A DNA stretch of 64,000 nucleotides, from NCBI GenBank assembly GCA_937973685.1, contig CALJKJ010000057.1, forward strand, positions 1-64,000, given 5' to 3'. Of this stretch, positions 33,812-42,910 are shown piece after piece (within the stretch, counting starts at the first letter, position 1; the number at the start of each line of letters is the position of its first letter). Source of the stretch: an uncultured Flavobacteriales bacterium. Its GTDB lineage: Bacteria; Bacteroidota; Bacteroidia; Flavobacteriales_D; Crocinitomicaceae. The notes below the pieces were generated by a model. The model worked only from the letters and a program-made list of their open reading frames with translations. It made no database searches and had not been told where the DNA came from. The position numbers and the translations under genes were made by a program.

Positions 33812-36616
33812 TTAATGTGCATCTAGCCAGTTTGCTGCTGTTTGTATGGCAACTTCCATAGGGACAACCAATTTTACAGCATTTTCCATAGCTTCTGTTA
33901 CCAAATCTTTCATGAGTGTTATTTCAGAAACATGCACATCAAAAACCAATTCATCGTGTACTTGTAAGATCATTTTCGATTGAACCTTAGCAGCAGTCAT
34001 AGCTTTATCAACTGCAACCATTGCTAATTTCACGATGTCTGCAGCAGAACCTTGAATCGGTGCATTTACGGCATTTCTTTCTGCAAAACCGCGCATAACC
34101 GCATTAGCAGAATTGATGTCCGGTAAATATCTTCTGCGTTGCATGATGGTTTCAACAAAGCCATTTTCGCGTGCATTTTTTACCGCTTCGTCCATGTAGG
34201 ATTTGATGGTATTGTATTGTGCAAAGTATGCATCAATTATTTGTTTAGCCTCTGAACGACTTATTCCAAGATTTTGCGACAATCCAAATGCTGATTGGCC
34301 ATAAATGATTCCGAAGTTGACAGCTTTCGCAGCACTTCGTTGTTCTTTGGTAACTTCGTCTAGTGCAACATGAAAGACTTTTGCAGCAGTTGCTTTGTGG
34401 ATGTCCACTTTATCGCGAAAAGCTTGAATCATGTTTTCATCGTTTGCCAACGCTGCAATAATGCGTAGTTCAATTTGTGAATAATCGGCAGCCATTAACT
34501 GAAATTCGTTATTTCTTGCAATAAATGCGCGTCGAATTTCTTTTCCTCTTTCCGTTCGAATAGGAATGTTTTGCAAATTGGGATTATTCGAACTCAAGCG
34601 ACCAGTTGCTGTAACTGTTTGCATGTAACTAGTGTGCACACGACCATCAATTGGGTCACAAAGTGTTGGTAATGGATCAACATAAGTTGATTTTAATTTT
34701 TTCATTTGTCGATAATCCAATATATGACCAATGATTGGATGATCGTTTTTATGCTGTTGTAAGATGTCTTCAGAAGTCGCGTATTGACCTGTTTTAGTCT
34801 TTTTTGCTTTTGCGGAAATTTTCAAATGATCAAATAACACTTCGCCTAATTGTTTCGGTGAATCGATGTTGAAGTCCATTCCAGCTAGTTCTTTGATGGT
34901 GATTTCTAATGCTGCAGTTTCGTTTGCTAATTGTTCAGAATAGGCTTTTAAATGTGGCGTATCAATGGCAATACCAGCTTCTTCCATTTTAGCGAGCACA
35001 CTTACTAATGGCATTTCCATGTTCCAAAATAACTCAGATAAGTGTTCTTTTTCAATTTGGGGAGCAAACAATTGTTTTAGTTGAAAGGTAATGTCAGCAT
35101 CTTCGCACGCATAATCGACAATTTCTTCGGGCTTTAAATCACCCATATTTCCTTGGTTTTTTCCTTTTTTACCAATTAATTCTTCAATACTAATTGGTTG
35201 ATAATTCAAGTAGTATTGCGCTAAAAAGTCCATTCCTTGCTTTGATTCAGGTTGAATCAAGTAATGCGCAATCATCGTGTCAAAAACAGGACCTTTAATA
35301 GCGATATCATAACGATGTAATACTTGCATGTCGTATTTCACATTATGTGCTATTTTTTCGATGGATTCATTTTCAAAAAATGGTCTGAATGTTTCAACGA
35401 TTTGCTGTGCTTCGGTTTTATCAAGTGGTACAGCAACATAGTATGCTTCGCGTTCTTTGAATGAAAAAGACATGCCAACTAAATCGGCATGTAATGCATT
35501 GATATTAGTAGTTTCTGTATCAAAACACACCGATTTTTCATTCAACAATTTAGTCAGTAAAGCATTACGTTCTTCTGGTAATGAAACCAAATGATAGCTT
35601 GGTTTTTCAGTCGCAATGGTTTTTAGACCACTTGTAACGTGTGCTTGTTGAACGTCAACGAGACTTTGTGTTCCAAATAAATCTAATTGTCCGTCTGCAT
35701 CCAACGGTTGTGCTGTAATAACGATTTCTTCGCCAATAACTCGTTTTGCAAGATTTCTAAATTCAAGTTCTGTGAAAACTTCTTTGATTAATTCTGGATC
35801 GGGTGGATCGAGATTCAAATCAATTGGGTCAAATGGAACAGGCGAATCAATAACAATAGTCGCCAACATCTTCGAAAGAAGCCCTTGCTCTTTAAAAGCA
35901 ATGATATTTTCTTTCATTTTGCCCTTCAAATCATCCGTATGTTCGAACAATGCTTCCATTGAACCATATTCTCCGATCAATTTTTTTGCGGTTTTCTCGC
36001 CAATTCCAGGTATTCCAGGAATGTTATCAGCGGCATCACCCCACAAACCGAGAATGTCGATTACTTGCAAGGGATGTTCCACTTCAAACTTTTCACAAAC
36101 TTCTTTGATTCCTAAAATCGAAGGACCATCTCCACCTCTTCCAGGTTTGTAGATGAATATTTTTTCTGTTACTAATTGGGCAAAATCTTTGTCAGGCGTC
36201 ATCATGTAGGTTAGAAAACCTTCTTCCTCTGCTTTTTTTGCTAATGTTCCAATCAAATCATCTGCTTCAAATCCAGCTAGTTGTAATGTCGGAATATGAA
36301 AAGCGCGCAAAATCTTCTTGATAGGCTCTATCATGTTTCGAATATCTTCCGGCATTTCCTCACGGTGCGCTTTGTATGCTTCGTATTCTGCAGTACGATT
36401 CGTTGCTCCTCCTGGAGCGTCAAACACTACAGCAATGTGTGTAGGTTTTTCTTTTGTGATAATGTCTATCAAAGCATTTGTAAAACCAAATGCCGCAGAT
36501 GTATTTTGTCCTTTTGAATTTACACGTGGATTTTTCGCAAATGCAAAATAAGCACGATAAATCAAGGCAAATGCATCTAAAAGGAATAGTTTTTTATCAA
36601 CTTGAGGAGTGAGCAT
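33812..36616 (-). CDS. polA: DNA polymerase I
   Basis: 934 residues with all three domains. The 5'-3' exonuclease (about 1-290) starts with FLLDAFALIYRAY; the 3'-5' exonuclease has CFDTETTN (D366, E368), so proofreading is likely active; the polymerase domain has motif A DYSQIELR (D711) and motif C QVHDELVF (D888). It fills gaps in lagging-strand synthesis and repair. It is alone, divergent from the beta-propeller gene, and no clear -7 box was seen upstream. Confidence 0.97.
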   Translation of the reverse strand: MLTPQVDKKLFLLDAFALIYRAYFAFAKNPRVNSKGQNTSAAFGFTNALIDIITKEKPTHIAVVFDAPGGATNRTAEYEAYKAHREEMPEDIRNMIEPIKKILRAFHIPTLQLAGFEADDLIGTLAKKAEEEGFLTYMMTPDKDFAQLVTEKIFIYKPGRGGDGPSILGIKEVCEKFEVEHPLQVIDILGLWGDAADNIPGIPGIGEKTAKKLIGEYGSMEALFEHTDDLKGKMKENIIAFKEQGLLSKMLATIVIDSPVPFDPIDLNLDPPDPELIKEVFTELEFRNLAKRVIGEEIVITAQPLDADGQLDLFGTQSLVDVQQAHVTSGLKTIATEKPSYHLVSLPEERNALLTKLLNEKSVCFDTETTNINALHADLVGMSFSFKEREAYYVAVPLDKTEAQQIVETFRPFFENESIEKIAHNVKYDMQVLHRYDIAIKGPVFDTMIAHYLIQPESKQGMDFLAQYYLNYQPISIEELIGKKGKNQGNMGDLKPEEIVDYACEDADITFQLKQLFAPQIEKEHLSELFWNMEMPLVSVLAKMEEAGIAIDTPHLKAYSEQLANETAALEITIKELAGMDFNIDSPKQLGEVLFDHLKISAKAKKTKTGQYATSEDILQQHKNDHPIIGHILDYRQMKKLKSTYVDPLPTLCDPIDGRVHTSYMQTVTATGRLSSNNPNLQNIPIRTERGKEIRRAFIARNNEFQLMAADYSQIELRIIAALANDENMIQAFRDKVDIHKATAAKVFHVALDEVTKEQRSAAKAVNFGIIYGQSAFGLSQNLGISRSEAKQIIDAYFAQYNTIKSYMDEAVKNARENGFVETIMQRRRYLPDINSANAVMRGFAERNAVNAPIQGSAADIVKLAMVAVDKAMTAAKVQSKMILQVHDELVFDVHVSEITLMKDLVTEAMENAVKLVVPMEVAIQTAANWLDAH

Positions 36617-36761
36617 AGTATTTTATTAAGGAACACAAGATTACAAAAAAAAGTGCGGTCTTTCACTATTCATTGCTTGAAAAAGCAAAGTTGTAATTGT
36701 AAATAACAATTTGCTTTTAATAATTAAAAATGAATAGAAAAATACGGATTCATTCAAACTG

Positions 36762-36769
36762 TAATTTTG
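36762..36769 (+). promoter_or_regulatory. -7 box (TAATTTTG) of the beta-propeller gene
   Basis: Exact TAnnTTTG match; four bases separate it from the ATG at 36774, predicting a leaderless mRNA. Confidence 0.55.
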
Positions 36770-36773
36770 TTTT

Positions 36774-38384
36774 ATGGTTAAGAGAACTCTTAAACTAACA
36801 CTTACCTATCTTATTGTTTTTGGCGTTGGTTATTTTTTAACTGGCATGGGACTTTCGGTATTTAAAAAGAAAGTTGTACTTGCGACCTATTACCCGGGAG
36901 AAGCCAAAGAAAAAAAGTATGTTTGGGAAGAACAACAAGTGTTGCCTTTATCGGAAAGTTCCCTTGAATATCAATTATTAGGTGATACAACCGAAAAAAA
37001 TGAGAAAGTTATTTTCACTGATGATTATGCATCGCAAAACGGTGTTTTTTGTTTTCGAGGTAACCCACAACGCAACAGTCCTTCAAGAGGCGTTTTGACG
37101 AAACGCCCAACTCAAATAAAAGTGCTGTGGGAGTTTGAAACAGAACAGGATAACCGAAAAACAAAATTTGGAAGTTGGGGTGGAGGAACAGGTTGGACTG
37201 GTCAGCCATTACTTGTTAAATGGCCACAAGGCACAAAGGAAAAGTTAGCAGGAATTACGACTGATTTTCGGAACGATAAAGCTGCAACAGAGGTTATTGT
37301 TGGTTCGTTGTGTGGTAAAGTTTATTTCCTCGATTTTTTAACAGGAAAAATTACCCGCCCAGCGCTATCCATTAACAACCCAATAAAAGGAACAGTTTCA
37401 GTAGATCCACGAATGAATGGTTTGCTGTATGTCGGTCAAGGAATTCCAAATGGCGGGCGATTTGGTTCATACATTTTTGATATGTTTTCTGGCAAAGAAA
37501 TTTATTACCGTTCAGGATTGGATAAAACGGCACAAAGAAGATGGGGTGCATTTGATAGCAATCCATTGATTGATCCAAAAACGGGATATTGGTTTCAACC
37601 AGCTGAAAACGGTCAGATTTACAAAACCAAAGTGACAGATAAACATCAAATTACCAATACGATTAAGTTCAATTATTCAACTACAACTGCTGCTAAACTT
37701 GGTATTGAGTCTAGCTTTGCAGCTTGGAATAATCTGGGTTTTTTTGGTGACAACAGTGGCAATGTTTTTTGTATCAATTTGATTTCAATGAAACCAATTT
37801 GGCATATTAACAATTATGACGATACGGATGCTTCTATGGTGATCGACGTAGAAGGTCATCAACCGTTTCTTTACCTTGCAAACGAAGTTGATCAACAAGG
37901 TGATGTAGGAACTGCCACTATTCGAAAAATTAACGCATTGACTGGAAAAGAAGTATGGGCACATTCAAAAAAATGCTATGCTTCTAAATTGGGAGGTAAA
38001 ACAAATTCTGGAGGTGTTTTAGCTACATTGTTAACAGGAAAACAACGCACAAGTAAGTTGGTTTATGGCATTTATTCACGTACCGATAAAATGAATCGTG
38101 GTGAGTTTGTGGCATTAAACAAAGAAACTGGGAAAGTAGCATTTATTATTCCGATGGATCATTATAGTTGGGCATCTCCCATTGATTTGTACGATAAAAA
38201 AGGAAATTGTTATGTGTTTTTCACAGATGTTTATGGAACTATCTATTTAATTGATGGCCTCACAGGAAAAATAATTATCAAAGAAAAAATGGATGCTATT
38301 TGGGAGTCATCTCCTGTAGCTTGGGATAATAAAATTGTATTAGGGAGTAGGGGGAATAAGATATTTGGATTTGAATTATATTGA
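36774..38384 (+). CDS. Membrane-anchored PQQ-like beta-propeller protein
   Basis: 536 residues. An N-terminal hydrophobic segment (about 8-27) acts as signal anchor; no lipobox. The rest is periplasmic and built of PQQ/WD-like propeller blades, seen as repeated G-x-V-x-FLD/ALN-x-x-TGK patterns (FLDFLTGKI, KINALTGKEVW, ALNKETGKVAF, LIDGLTGKIII). No PQQ-dehydrogenase catalytic residues (Cys-Cys pair, Asp base) were recognised, so it is more likely a binding or assembly protein than an enzyme. It is a single gene without functional neighbours. Confidence 0.8.
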   Translation: MVKRTLKLTLTYLIVFGVGYFLTGMGLSVFKKKVVLATYYPGEAKEKKYVWEEQQVLPLSESSLEYQLLGDTTEKNEKVIFTDDYASQNGVFCFRGNPQRNSPSRGVLTKRPTQIKVLWEFETEQDNRKTKFGSWGGGTGWTGQPLLVKWPQGTKEKLAGITTDFRNDKAATEVIVGSLCGKVYFLDFLTGKITRPALSINNPIKGTVSVDPRMNGLLYVGQGIPNGGRFGSYIFDMFSGKEIYYRSGLDKTAQRRWGAFDSNPLIDPKTGYWFQPAENGQIYKTKVTDKHQITNTIKFNYSTTTAAKLGIESSFAAWNNLGFFGDNSGNVFCINLISMKPIWHINNYDDTDASMVIDVEGHQPFLYLANEVDQQGDVGTATIRKINALTGKEVWAHSKKCYASKLGGKTNSGGVLATLLTGKQRTSKLVYGIYSRTDKMNRGEFVALNKETGKVAFIIPMDHYSWASPIDLYDKKGNCYVFFTDVYGTIYLIDGLTGKIIIKEKMDAIWESSPVAWDNKIVLGSRGNKIFGFELY

Positions 38385-38587
38385 ATACGTATAATCTTTT
38401 ATTACAAATACGTATAAACATCTATTTCAGATTGCAATGAAGGTCGTTTATCCAAAGCTGACACAAAATTTCATCATCTTTGTAATGCAATAATTTGTAC
38501 ATCTTAGCTATAAGATTGGTAGTAGTATTAGGTTAAAAGGTGGGCTTATAGCCTGCCTTTTTAAATTTTACACGTTTTGTTTTCACC
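38385..38587 (+). other. Intergenic region with two hairpins
   Basis: Non-coding. Holds a perfect 6-bp hairpin (38501-38516) and, 18 bases on, the terminator at 38535-38562. A partial -7 match (CATCTTTG, 38474-38481) precedes them. It may be only the 3-prime region shared by two convergent genes, or a short RNA. Confidence 0.4.
38535..38562. terminator. Bidirectional terminator
   Basis: Stem of 11 bp including two G-T pairs, 5-base loop, A-run and T-run flanks, between the convergent beta-propeller and ChaN-like genes. Confidence 0.75.
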
Positions 38588-39427
38588 TTATTTCTTATCA
38601 TTAACTATAATGACATAATCGGCTATGTAACAGTCGCGTTTGTGTTTGAATTCAGATTGTTTGATAACTGCAATAGTTGCTATTTTTGTTTTAGGTCGGT
38701 ATTGTTTGATGTACCAATAAATTCCTTGGTAATGATTCGAATGAAACGACCCATTAAAGTGAAGCAATTTTTCATTGGTATGCAAAGCATTTGTAATATT
38801 CCAAGCCATCGTTGCATCTTTTATTGCTTGCGCCATTGCAAAATTTATCCCTGAGGCATGCATATCGATTCCCATTTGAATACATTCTTTGTATTGACTT
38901 AAGGTAGAGTCGAATGGAAAGGGCAAGGGACAAATCAAAGCGCGTTCTTTTTCTGTTAAGGTGTCAAGCGCGTTGATTCCTTTTTTAAAAACCAACGACG
39001 CATATTTTCTAGGAATATTTGTCGCGTAGTATGGAATTTGATTTTTTTGAGCAAATTGTAGCGTAGGAAAGTAATCGGTTGTGAAATTGCTCCATAGTTT
39101 TGTTGAATCAGTCAGTGCGTTTAAGTTGTCTGTAGCTAAGTACTTTTGTAAGTAAGTTGCTTGATGTGTTTCAAACATTTCGGCTCCTATTGCGAAATTA
39201 TTGGGAAACTGTTTATAAAGGCACTTACTTAGTTCAAGTTCTAGCACGTGAGCAATGGAATCGTCGTGTAATTCACCAAAAAGTATCACCTCTTTTTTAG
39301 CGAGTTGTTTTGCCATTTTTTCAAACGAAATCATTCGTTCTTTGGCCAAAATGACATAGTCAGAGCTATCTTGGCTGTAAACTTTCTCGGCTAAAATGCT
39401 AAGGAATAAAAGGAAGATTATTTTCAT
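38588..39427 (-). CDS. ChaN-like exported protein (haem-binding/Tiki superfamily)
   Basis: 279 residues with a signal peptide (residues 1-18, no lipobox cysteine). The ChaN/TraB-type core is recognised by the GELHDDSIAH motif near residue 50, GAEMFETHQ near 83 and a C-terminal GSFHSNHYQG block with histidines near 225. Relatives bind haem or act in iron uptake; some superfamily members are metalloproteases. No iron-transport genes are adjacent. The -7 box variant TACTTTCG (39432-39439) lies four bases before the ATG. Confidence 0.82.
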   Translation of the reverse strand: MKIIFLLFLSILAEKVYSQDSSDYVILAKERMISFEKMAKQLAKKEVILFGELHDDSIAHVLELELSKCLYKQFPNNFAIGAEMFETHQATYLQKYLATDNLNALTDSTKLWSNFTTDYFPTLQFAQKNQIPYYATNIPRKYASLVFKKGINALDTLTEKERALICPLPFPFDSTLSQYKECIQMGIDMHASGINFAMAQAIKDATMAWNITNALHTNEKLLHFNGSFHSNHYQGIYWYIKQYRPKTKIATIAVIKQSEFKHKRDCYIADYVIIVNDKK

Positions 39428-39431
39428 GTAC

Positions 39432-39439
39432 CGAAAGTA
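39432..39439 (-). promoter_or_regulatory. -7 box variant (TACTTTCG) of the ChaN-like gene
   Basis: One mismatch to TAnnTTTG; four bases from the ATG at 39427. Confidence 0.4.
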
Positions 39440-39536
39440 AACATTCCATTTAAATCAGAAAAATCAAGTACAAAAGAATCCGTTTTTTCTTGCCAATTGA
39501 CCGTTGTTTTATATCGGAAAAGTCAAAAAGGTTGTG

Positions 39537-39544
39537 TATTTTTG
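39537..39544 (+). promoter_or_regulatory. -7 box (TATTTTTG) of the LtaS-like gene
   Basis: Exact TAnnTTTG match; five bases from the ATG at 39550. It lies inside a longer reading frame and so decides the start. Confidence 0.5.
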
Positions 39545-39549
39545 TAAGC

Positions 39550-41454
39550 ATGAGTAGGCCGAATGGAATACATATCCCTGTTTATTTAAAGGTGTTGTTA
39601 TTACGCATTGCTTTTGCTTTGAGCATACTCACGATCACTCGGGTTGTTTTTTATTTTTACAACCTTGAATCATTTACAAATGTTGTCGTTTTAGATTGGT
39701 TCACAGGTATTTGGTTTGACCTTGTTACACTTTGCCTCTTATTACTCCCGTTCATATTACTGAGCACATTACCAGTTCATTGGCAGTCGAATAGATTGGT
39801 AAAAATCACAAAAAAAACAATGTATATTTTTCCGTTGTTGGGAATTGTTGCATTGAATACCTTAGATACAGAGTATTTTAATTTTACCCAAAAACGAAGT
39901 ACAGCTGATCTGTTCGCTATTGTTTCAGCGGGAAATGACATTGCGCAACTATTAACTAGCTTTATCAAGGACTTTTGGCTATTAATCGTATTGTTTGGAG
40001 CCTTTGCCTATTTTGTTTTTTGGATCTACAGCATTACTGAGTCGCTGCAAATAAATAACAAGAATTCAAAAGGCACCAACACCATTCGTCAGTTGATTTA
40101 TCTTGTGCTTATTTTATCAATAACTGTTGTGATTGGGCGAGGAGGCACAAGTTTAAAACCAGTTTCTGCCATTGATGCAACTTTGTATACAGAACCACAA
40201 AATACCGCTTTGGTGTTGAACTCAGCGTTTACTTTTTTGAAATCATATGGTAAAGCGGATTTGTTAGAAAAACAGTACTTCACTGCTAATCAAGTAAAGT
40301 TATTAGCTAATCCTATTCATACAAGTCAACCAGCACATCTACTTCCATCCAAAACGAATGTCATGATTATCATGCTTGAAAGTTTTGGAAACGAATGGGT
40401 CGGAGCGTTCAATAATGGTCAATCGTACACGCCGTTTTTTGATTCGCTTATTGGACAAAGTTGGACCTTTGAAAATGGCATTTCGAATGGAAAAAAATCG
40501 ATTGAAGCAGTACCAACAATTCTCGCTTCTATGCCAACTTGGATGGACAATCCGTATATTTCCTCAGCTTATGGCGGAAACGATGTTCAGTCTTTGCCAA
40601 CAATTCTCAAGAAATCAGGTTATTCTTCTGCATTTTATCATGGTGCAACCAATGGATCGATGCGCTTTAATAGTTTTGCAAAGAAAATGGGATTTGATCA
40701 CTACATTGGTCGAACAGAATACAACAATGATGCACATTTTGATAAGACTTGGGGAATTTTAGATGAGTACTTCAATCCGTGGACAGCGCAGCAAATCAGT
40801 AAATTAAAAGCTCCTTTTTGCGCGACCTTGTTTACGTTATCCTCTCATCATCCTTATTTTGTTCCAAAAAAATGGCGCAAGACATTAAAAAATGGACCGC
40901 ACCCAATCTGTAGAAGTATTCAGTATGGCGACATGAGCCTCAAAAAGTTTTTTGAACAAGCCAAAAAAGAGTCGTGGTACAAAAACACCTTGTTTGTGTT
41001 GGTTGCAGATCACACGCCATCAACCTCAAGTAAATTATATAGTTTACGAACTCAAATGTACAAGATTCCAATTGTATTTTTTGATCCACAAGGACGCTTA
41101 CCCAAACGAAGAGAAAAAGTTATTTTCCAGCAATTAGACATTTTACCTACCGTCTTAGATTTATTAGAAGTAAAAACAAGGTATTACGCATTTGGAAATT
41201 CTTTCTATTCAAAAGTTCCGCGAGAAGCACTATCTTATTTGGAAGGAACGTATTATTACTTTAGTGGCAATAAGTTGTTGTATTTTTCAAATGACAGGGC
41301 AACTCATTTAGTTGATTTTACGAAGAATAACTTAAATCCTGCTAATACCATTAATCGCTATCCAAAAGATGTTGTTCGAATGACACGTCGAACAAAAGCA
41401 CTAATTCAACGGTATAACTCCGATTTGATTCATAATAAAACAAGGATTCCATGA
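39550..41454 (+). CDS. LtaS-like membrane phosphoglycerol transferase (sulfatase fold)
   Basis: 634 residues from the ATG at 39550. About five membrane segments in the first ~190 residues, then a periplasmic sulfatase/alkaline-phosphatase domain: metal block IIMLESFGNEW (about 275), nucleophile in NGKKSIEA (Ser about 317, where LtaS has Thr), GATNGSMRF near 375 and the metal-binding VADHTPS near 490. LtaS and OpgB enzymes transfer phosphoglycerol from phosphatidylglycerol and release diacylglycerol; phosphoethanolamine transferases are more distant alternatives. It overlaps by four bases (ATGA) with a diacylglycerol kinase gene, which fits a diacylglycerol-producing reaction. Confidence 0.85.
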   Translation: MSRPNGIHIPVYLKVLLLRIAFALSILTITRVVFYFYNLESFTNVVVLDWFTGIWFDLVTLCLLLLPFILLSTLPVHWQSNRLVKITKKTMYIFPLLGIVALNTLDTEYFNFTQKRSTADLFAIVSAGNDIAQLLTSFIKDFWLLIVLFGAFAYFVFWIYSITESLQINNKNSKGTNTIRQLIYLVLILSITVVIGRGGTSLKPVSAIDATLYTEPQNTALVLNSAFTFLKSYGKADLLEKQYFTANQVKLLANPIHTSQPAHLLPSKTNVMIIMLESFGNEWVGAFNNGQSYTPFFDSLIGQSWTFENGISNGKKSIEAVPTILASMPTWMDNPYISSAYGGNDVQSLPTILKKSGYSSAFYHGATNGSMRFNSFAKKMGFDHYIGRTEYNNDAHFDKTWGILDEYFNPWTAQQISKLKAPFCATLFTLSSHHPYFVPKKWRKTLKNGPHPICRSIQYGDMSLKKFFEQAKKESWYKNTLFVLVADHTPSTSSKLYSLRTQMYKIPIVFFDPQGRLPKRREKVIFQQLDILPTVLDLLEVKTRYYAFGNSFYSKVPREALSYLEGTYYYFSGNKLLYFSNDRATHLVDFTKNNLNPANTINRYPKDVVRMTRRTKALIQRYNSDLIHNKTRIP

Positions 41455-42332
41455 AAAAGAAAATCCGTTTTATTATTAACCCAATTTCGGGAGGCGTCAA
41501 AAAAGCCAAAGTTCCTCAAATGATTGAAGAGCATTTGGACCATTCATTATTTGAATACGATATTGCTATAACTCAATACAAGAAACACGCGAAATCTATT
41601 GCCGCTGAATCCGCCTTAGAAGGAATTGATATCGTATGCGCAGTAGGTGGAGATGGCTCGGTTCATGAAGTTGGAACCGCTTTGATTGGAACGAAATGTC
41701 ATTTGGCAATCATTCCAACGGGATCTGGAAATGGTTTAGCACGCCATTTGAAAATTCCCTTAAAAACAGCATTAGCCATTCAAAATATCAATCAACTAAA
41801 TAGCTTGTGCATGGACACCGGTTTGGCGAATGACAAACCATTTTTAGGTGTTGGTGGATATGGGTTTGATGCGTTCATTGCAAAACGATTTGATGAATAT
41901 CATATTCGCGGATTTTGGGGATATACCCAATTGATTTATGAAGAGTACTTCTCGTACAACCCAAGAAAAATGAAAATTGAAATCAATGGTGAAGTCATCA
42001 AAGGCAGATTTTTATTGTGTTCTGTAGCTAACTCTTCTGAATTTGGAAATGGTTTTTGCATCTCTCCCAAATCGACTGTTGTGGATGGTAAAATGGAGTT
42101 GGTATTACTTTCTAAGTTTTCTTGGTTCCGAACAATTGGTGTATTGAGTCGCTTTTTCATGAAACGCATTGAAGGCTCTAATTACATACAAATCAAGCCG
42201 TTTGAGAAAGTACGCATTACTTTAGAAGACCCTTTAGCTCATTATGATGGGGAACCGTTTTATGTGCGGAACGAAATAAATATTCAAGTTGTGCCAAAAA
42301 GTTTGATGGTATTAGCTGGAAAATACAAATAG
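41451..42332 (+). CDS. Diacylglycerol/lipid kinase (DagK/YegS family)
   Basis: 293 residues, soluble lipid kinase. The nucleotide-binding motif GGDGSVHEVG lies at about 65-74 and the IPTGSGNGLARHL block at about 90-102; the C-terminal beta-sandwich has YDGEPF near 265. It phosphorylates diacylglycerol or a similar lipid to phosphatidate. Overlap with the LtaS-like gene (ATGA) suggests that its substrate is the diacylglycerol released by that enzyme, as in the LtaS/DgkB cycle of Gram-positive bacteria; this link is inferred. Confidence 0.92.
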   Translation: MKKKIRFIINPISGGVKKAKVPQMIEEHLDHSLFEYDIAITQYKKHAKSIAAESALEGIDIVCAVGGDGSVHEVGTALIGTKCHLAIIPTGSGNGLARHLKIPLKTALAIQNINQLNSLCMDTGLANDKPFLGVGGYGFDAFIAKRFDEYHIRGFWGYTQLIYEEYFSYNPRKMKIEINGEVIKGRFLLCSVANSSEFGNGFCISPKSTVVDGKMELVLLSKFSWFRTIGVLSRFFMKRIEGSNYIQIKPFEKVRITLEDPLAHYDGEPFYVRNEINIQVVPKSLMVLAGKYK

Positions 42333-42337
42333 AAAAG

Positions 42338-42802
42338 ATGTTTATAGCAACAGATTTAGAAACACAATTGACGTACTTGTCGCAATTAACTGCAACAACG
42401 AAGCCTTTGTGGGGAACCATGACTGCGCAACGCATGGTGGAACATTTAACGGATACGTTGCGTATCGCAACAGGGAAAAATCCTCAAAAACTTGCAATTC
42501 CAGAAGAAAAGCTACCGTCAATGTTACGTTTTTTGGATGGAGATAAAGAAATGGCGCCAAATATTGCAGTAGATTTTGCTACTCCAGACATGAAAGAACG
42601 CAACGAAGAATTAGAATTAGCCATTGATGAATTTGTAGATGAGTGGTTGGCGTTTGAAGAATTGTTTAGTGAACAAGTGAATCATACAGCTATCCATCCG
42701 TTTTATGGTCCGTTAAATGGTGAGCAGTGGTTGCGTTTGTCACAAAAACACCACACGCATCACTTCAAACAGTTTGGTTTGATAACAGCTGGCGAACTAT
42801 AG
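42338..42802 (+). CDS. DinB-like protein (DUF1569-type)
   Basis: 154 residues, an all-helical DinB/YfiT-like fold by pattern: an early His in RMVEHLTD (about 34), a late HHTHHFKQFG (about 138-147) and the conserved PFYGPLNGEQW block before it. The histidines would bind a metal. Members act as thiol-dependent transferases in some species, but no function is known for this subgroup. It starts five bases after the kinase gene, so it is probably cotranscribed; the link may be only positional. Confidence 0.75.
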   Translation: MFIATDLETQLTYLSQLTATTKPLWGTMTAQRMVEHLTDTLRIATGKNPQKLAIPEEKLPSMLRFLDGDKEMAPNIAVDFATPDMKERNEELELAIDEFVDEWLAFEELFSEQVNHTAIHPFYGPLNGEQWLRLSQKHHTHHFKQFGLITAGEL

Positions 42803-42853
42803 TAATTAAGCAACAAAAGGAAAGTTAATGACAAGTAATCCTGTTTGCTATCT

Positions 42854-42861
42854 TAACTTTG
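42854..42861 (+). promoter_or_regulatory. -7 box (TAACTTTG) of mutAB
   Basis: Exact TAnnTTTG match, 49 bases before the mutA ATG at 42911. Confidence 0.5.
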
Positions 42862-42910
42862 TGAAATAAAACACGGATAGATTTTATCTTGTCTAAAAGA
42901 AAATAAACAT

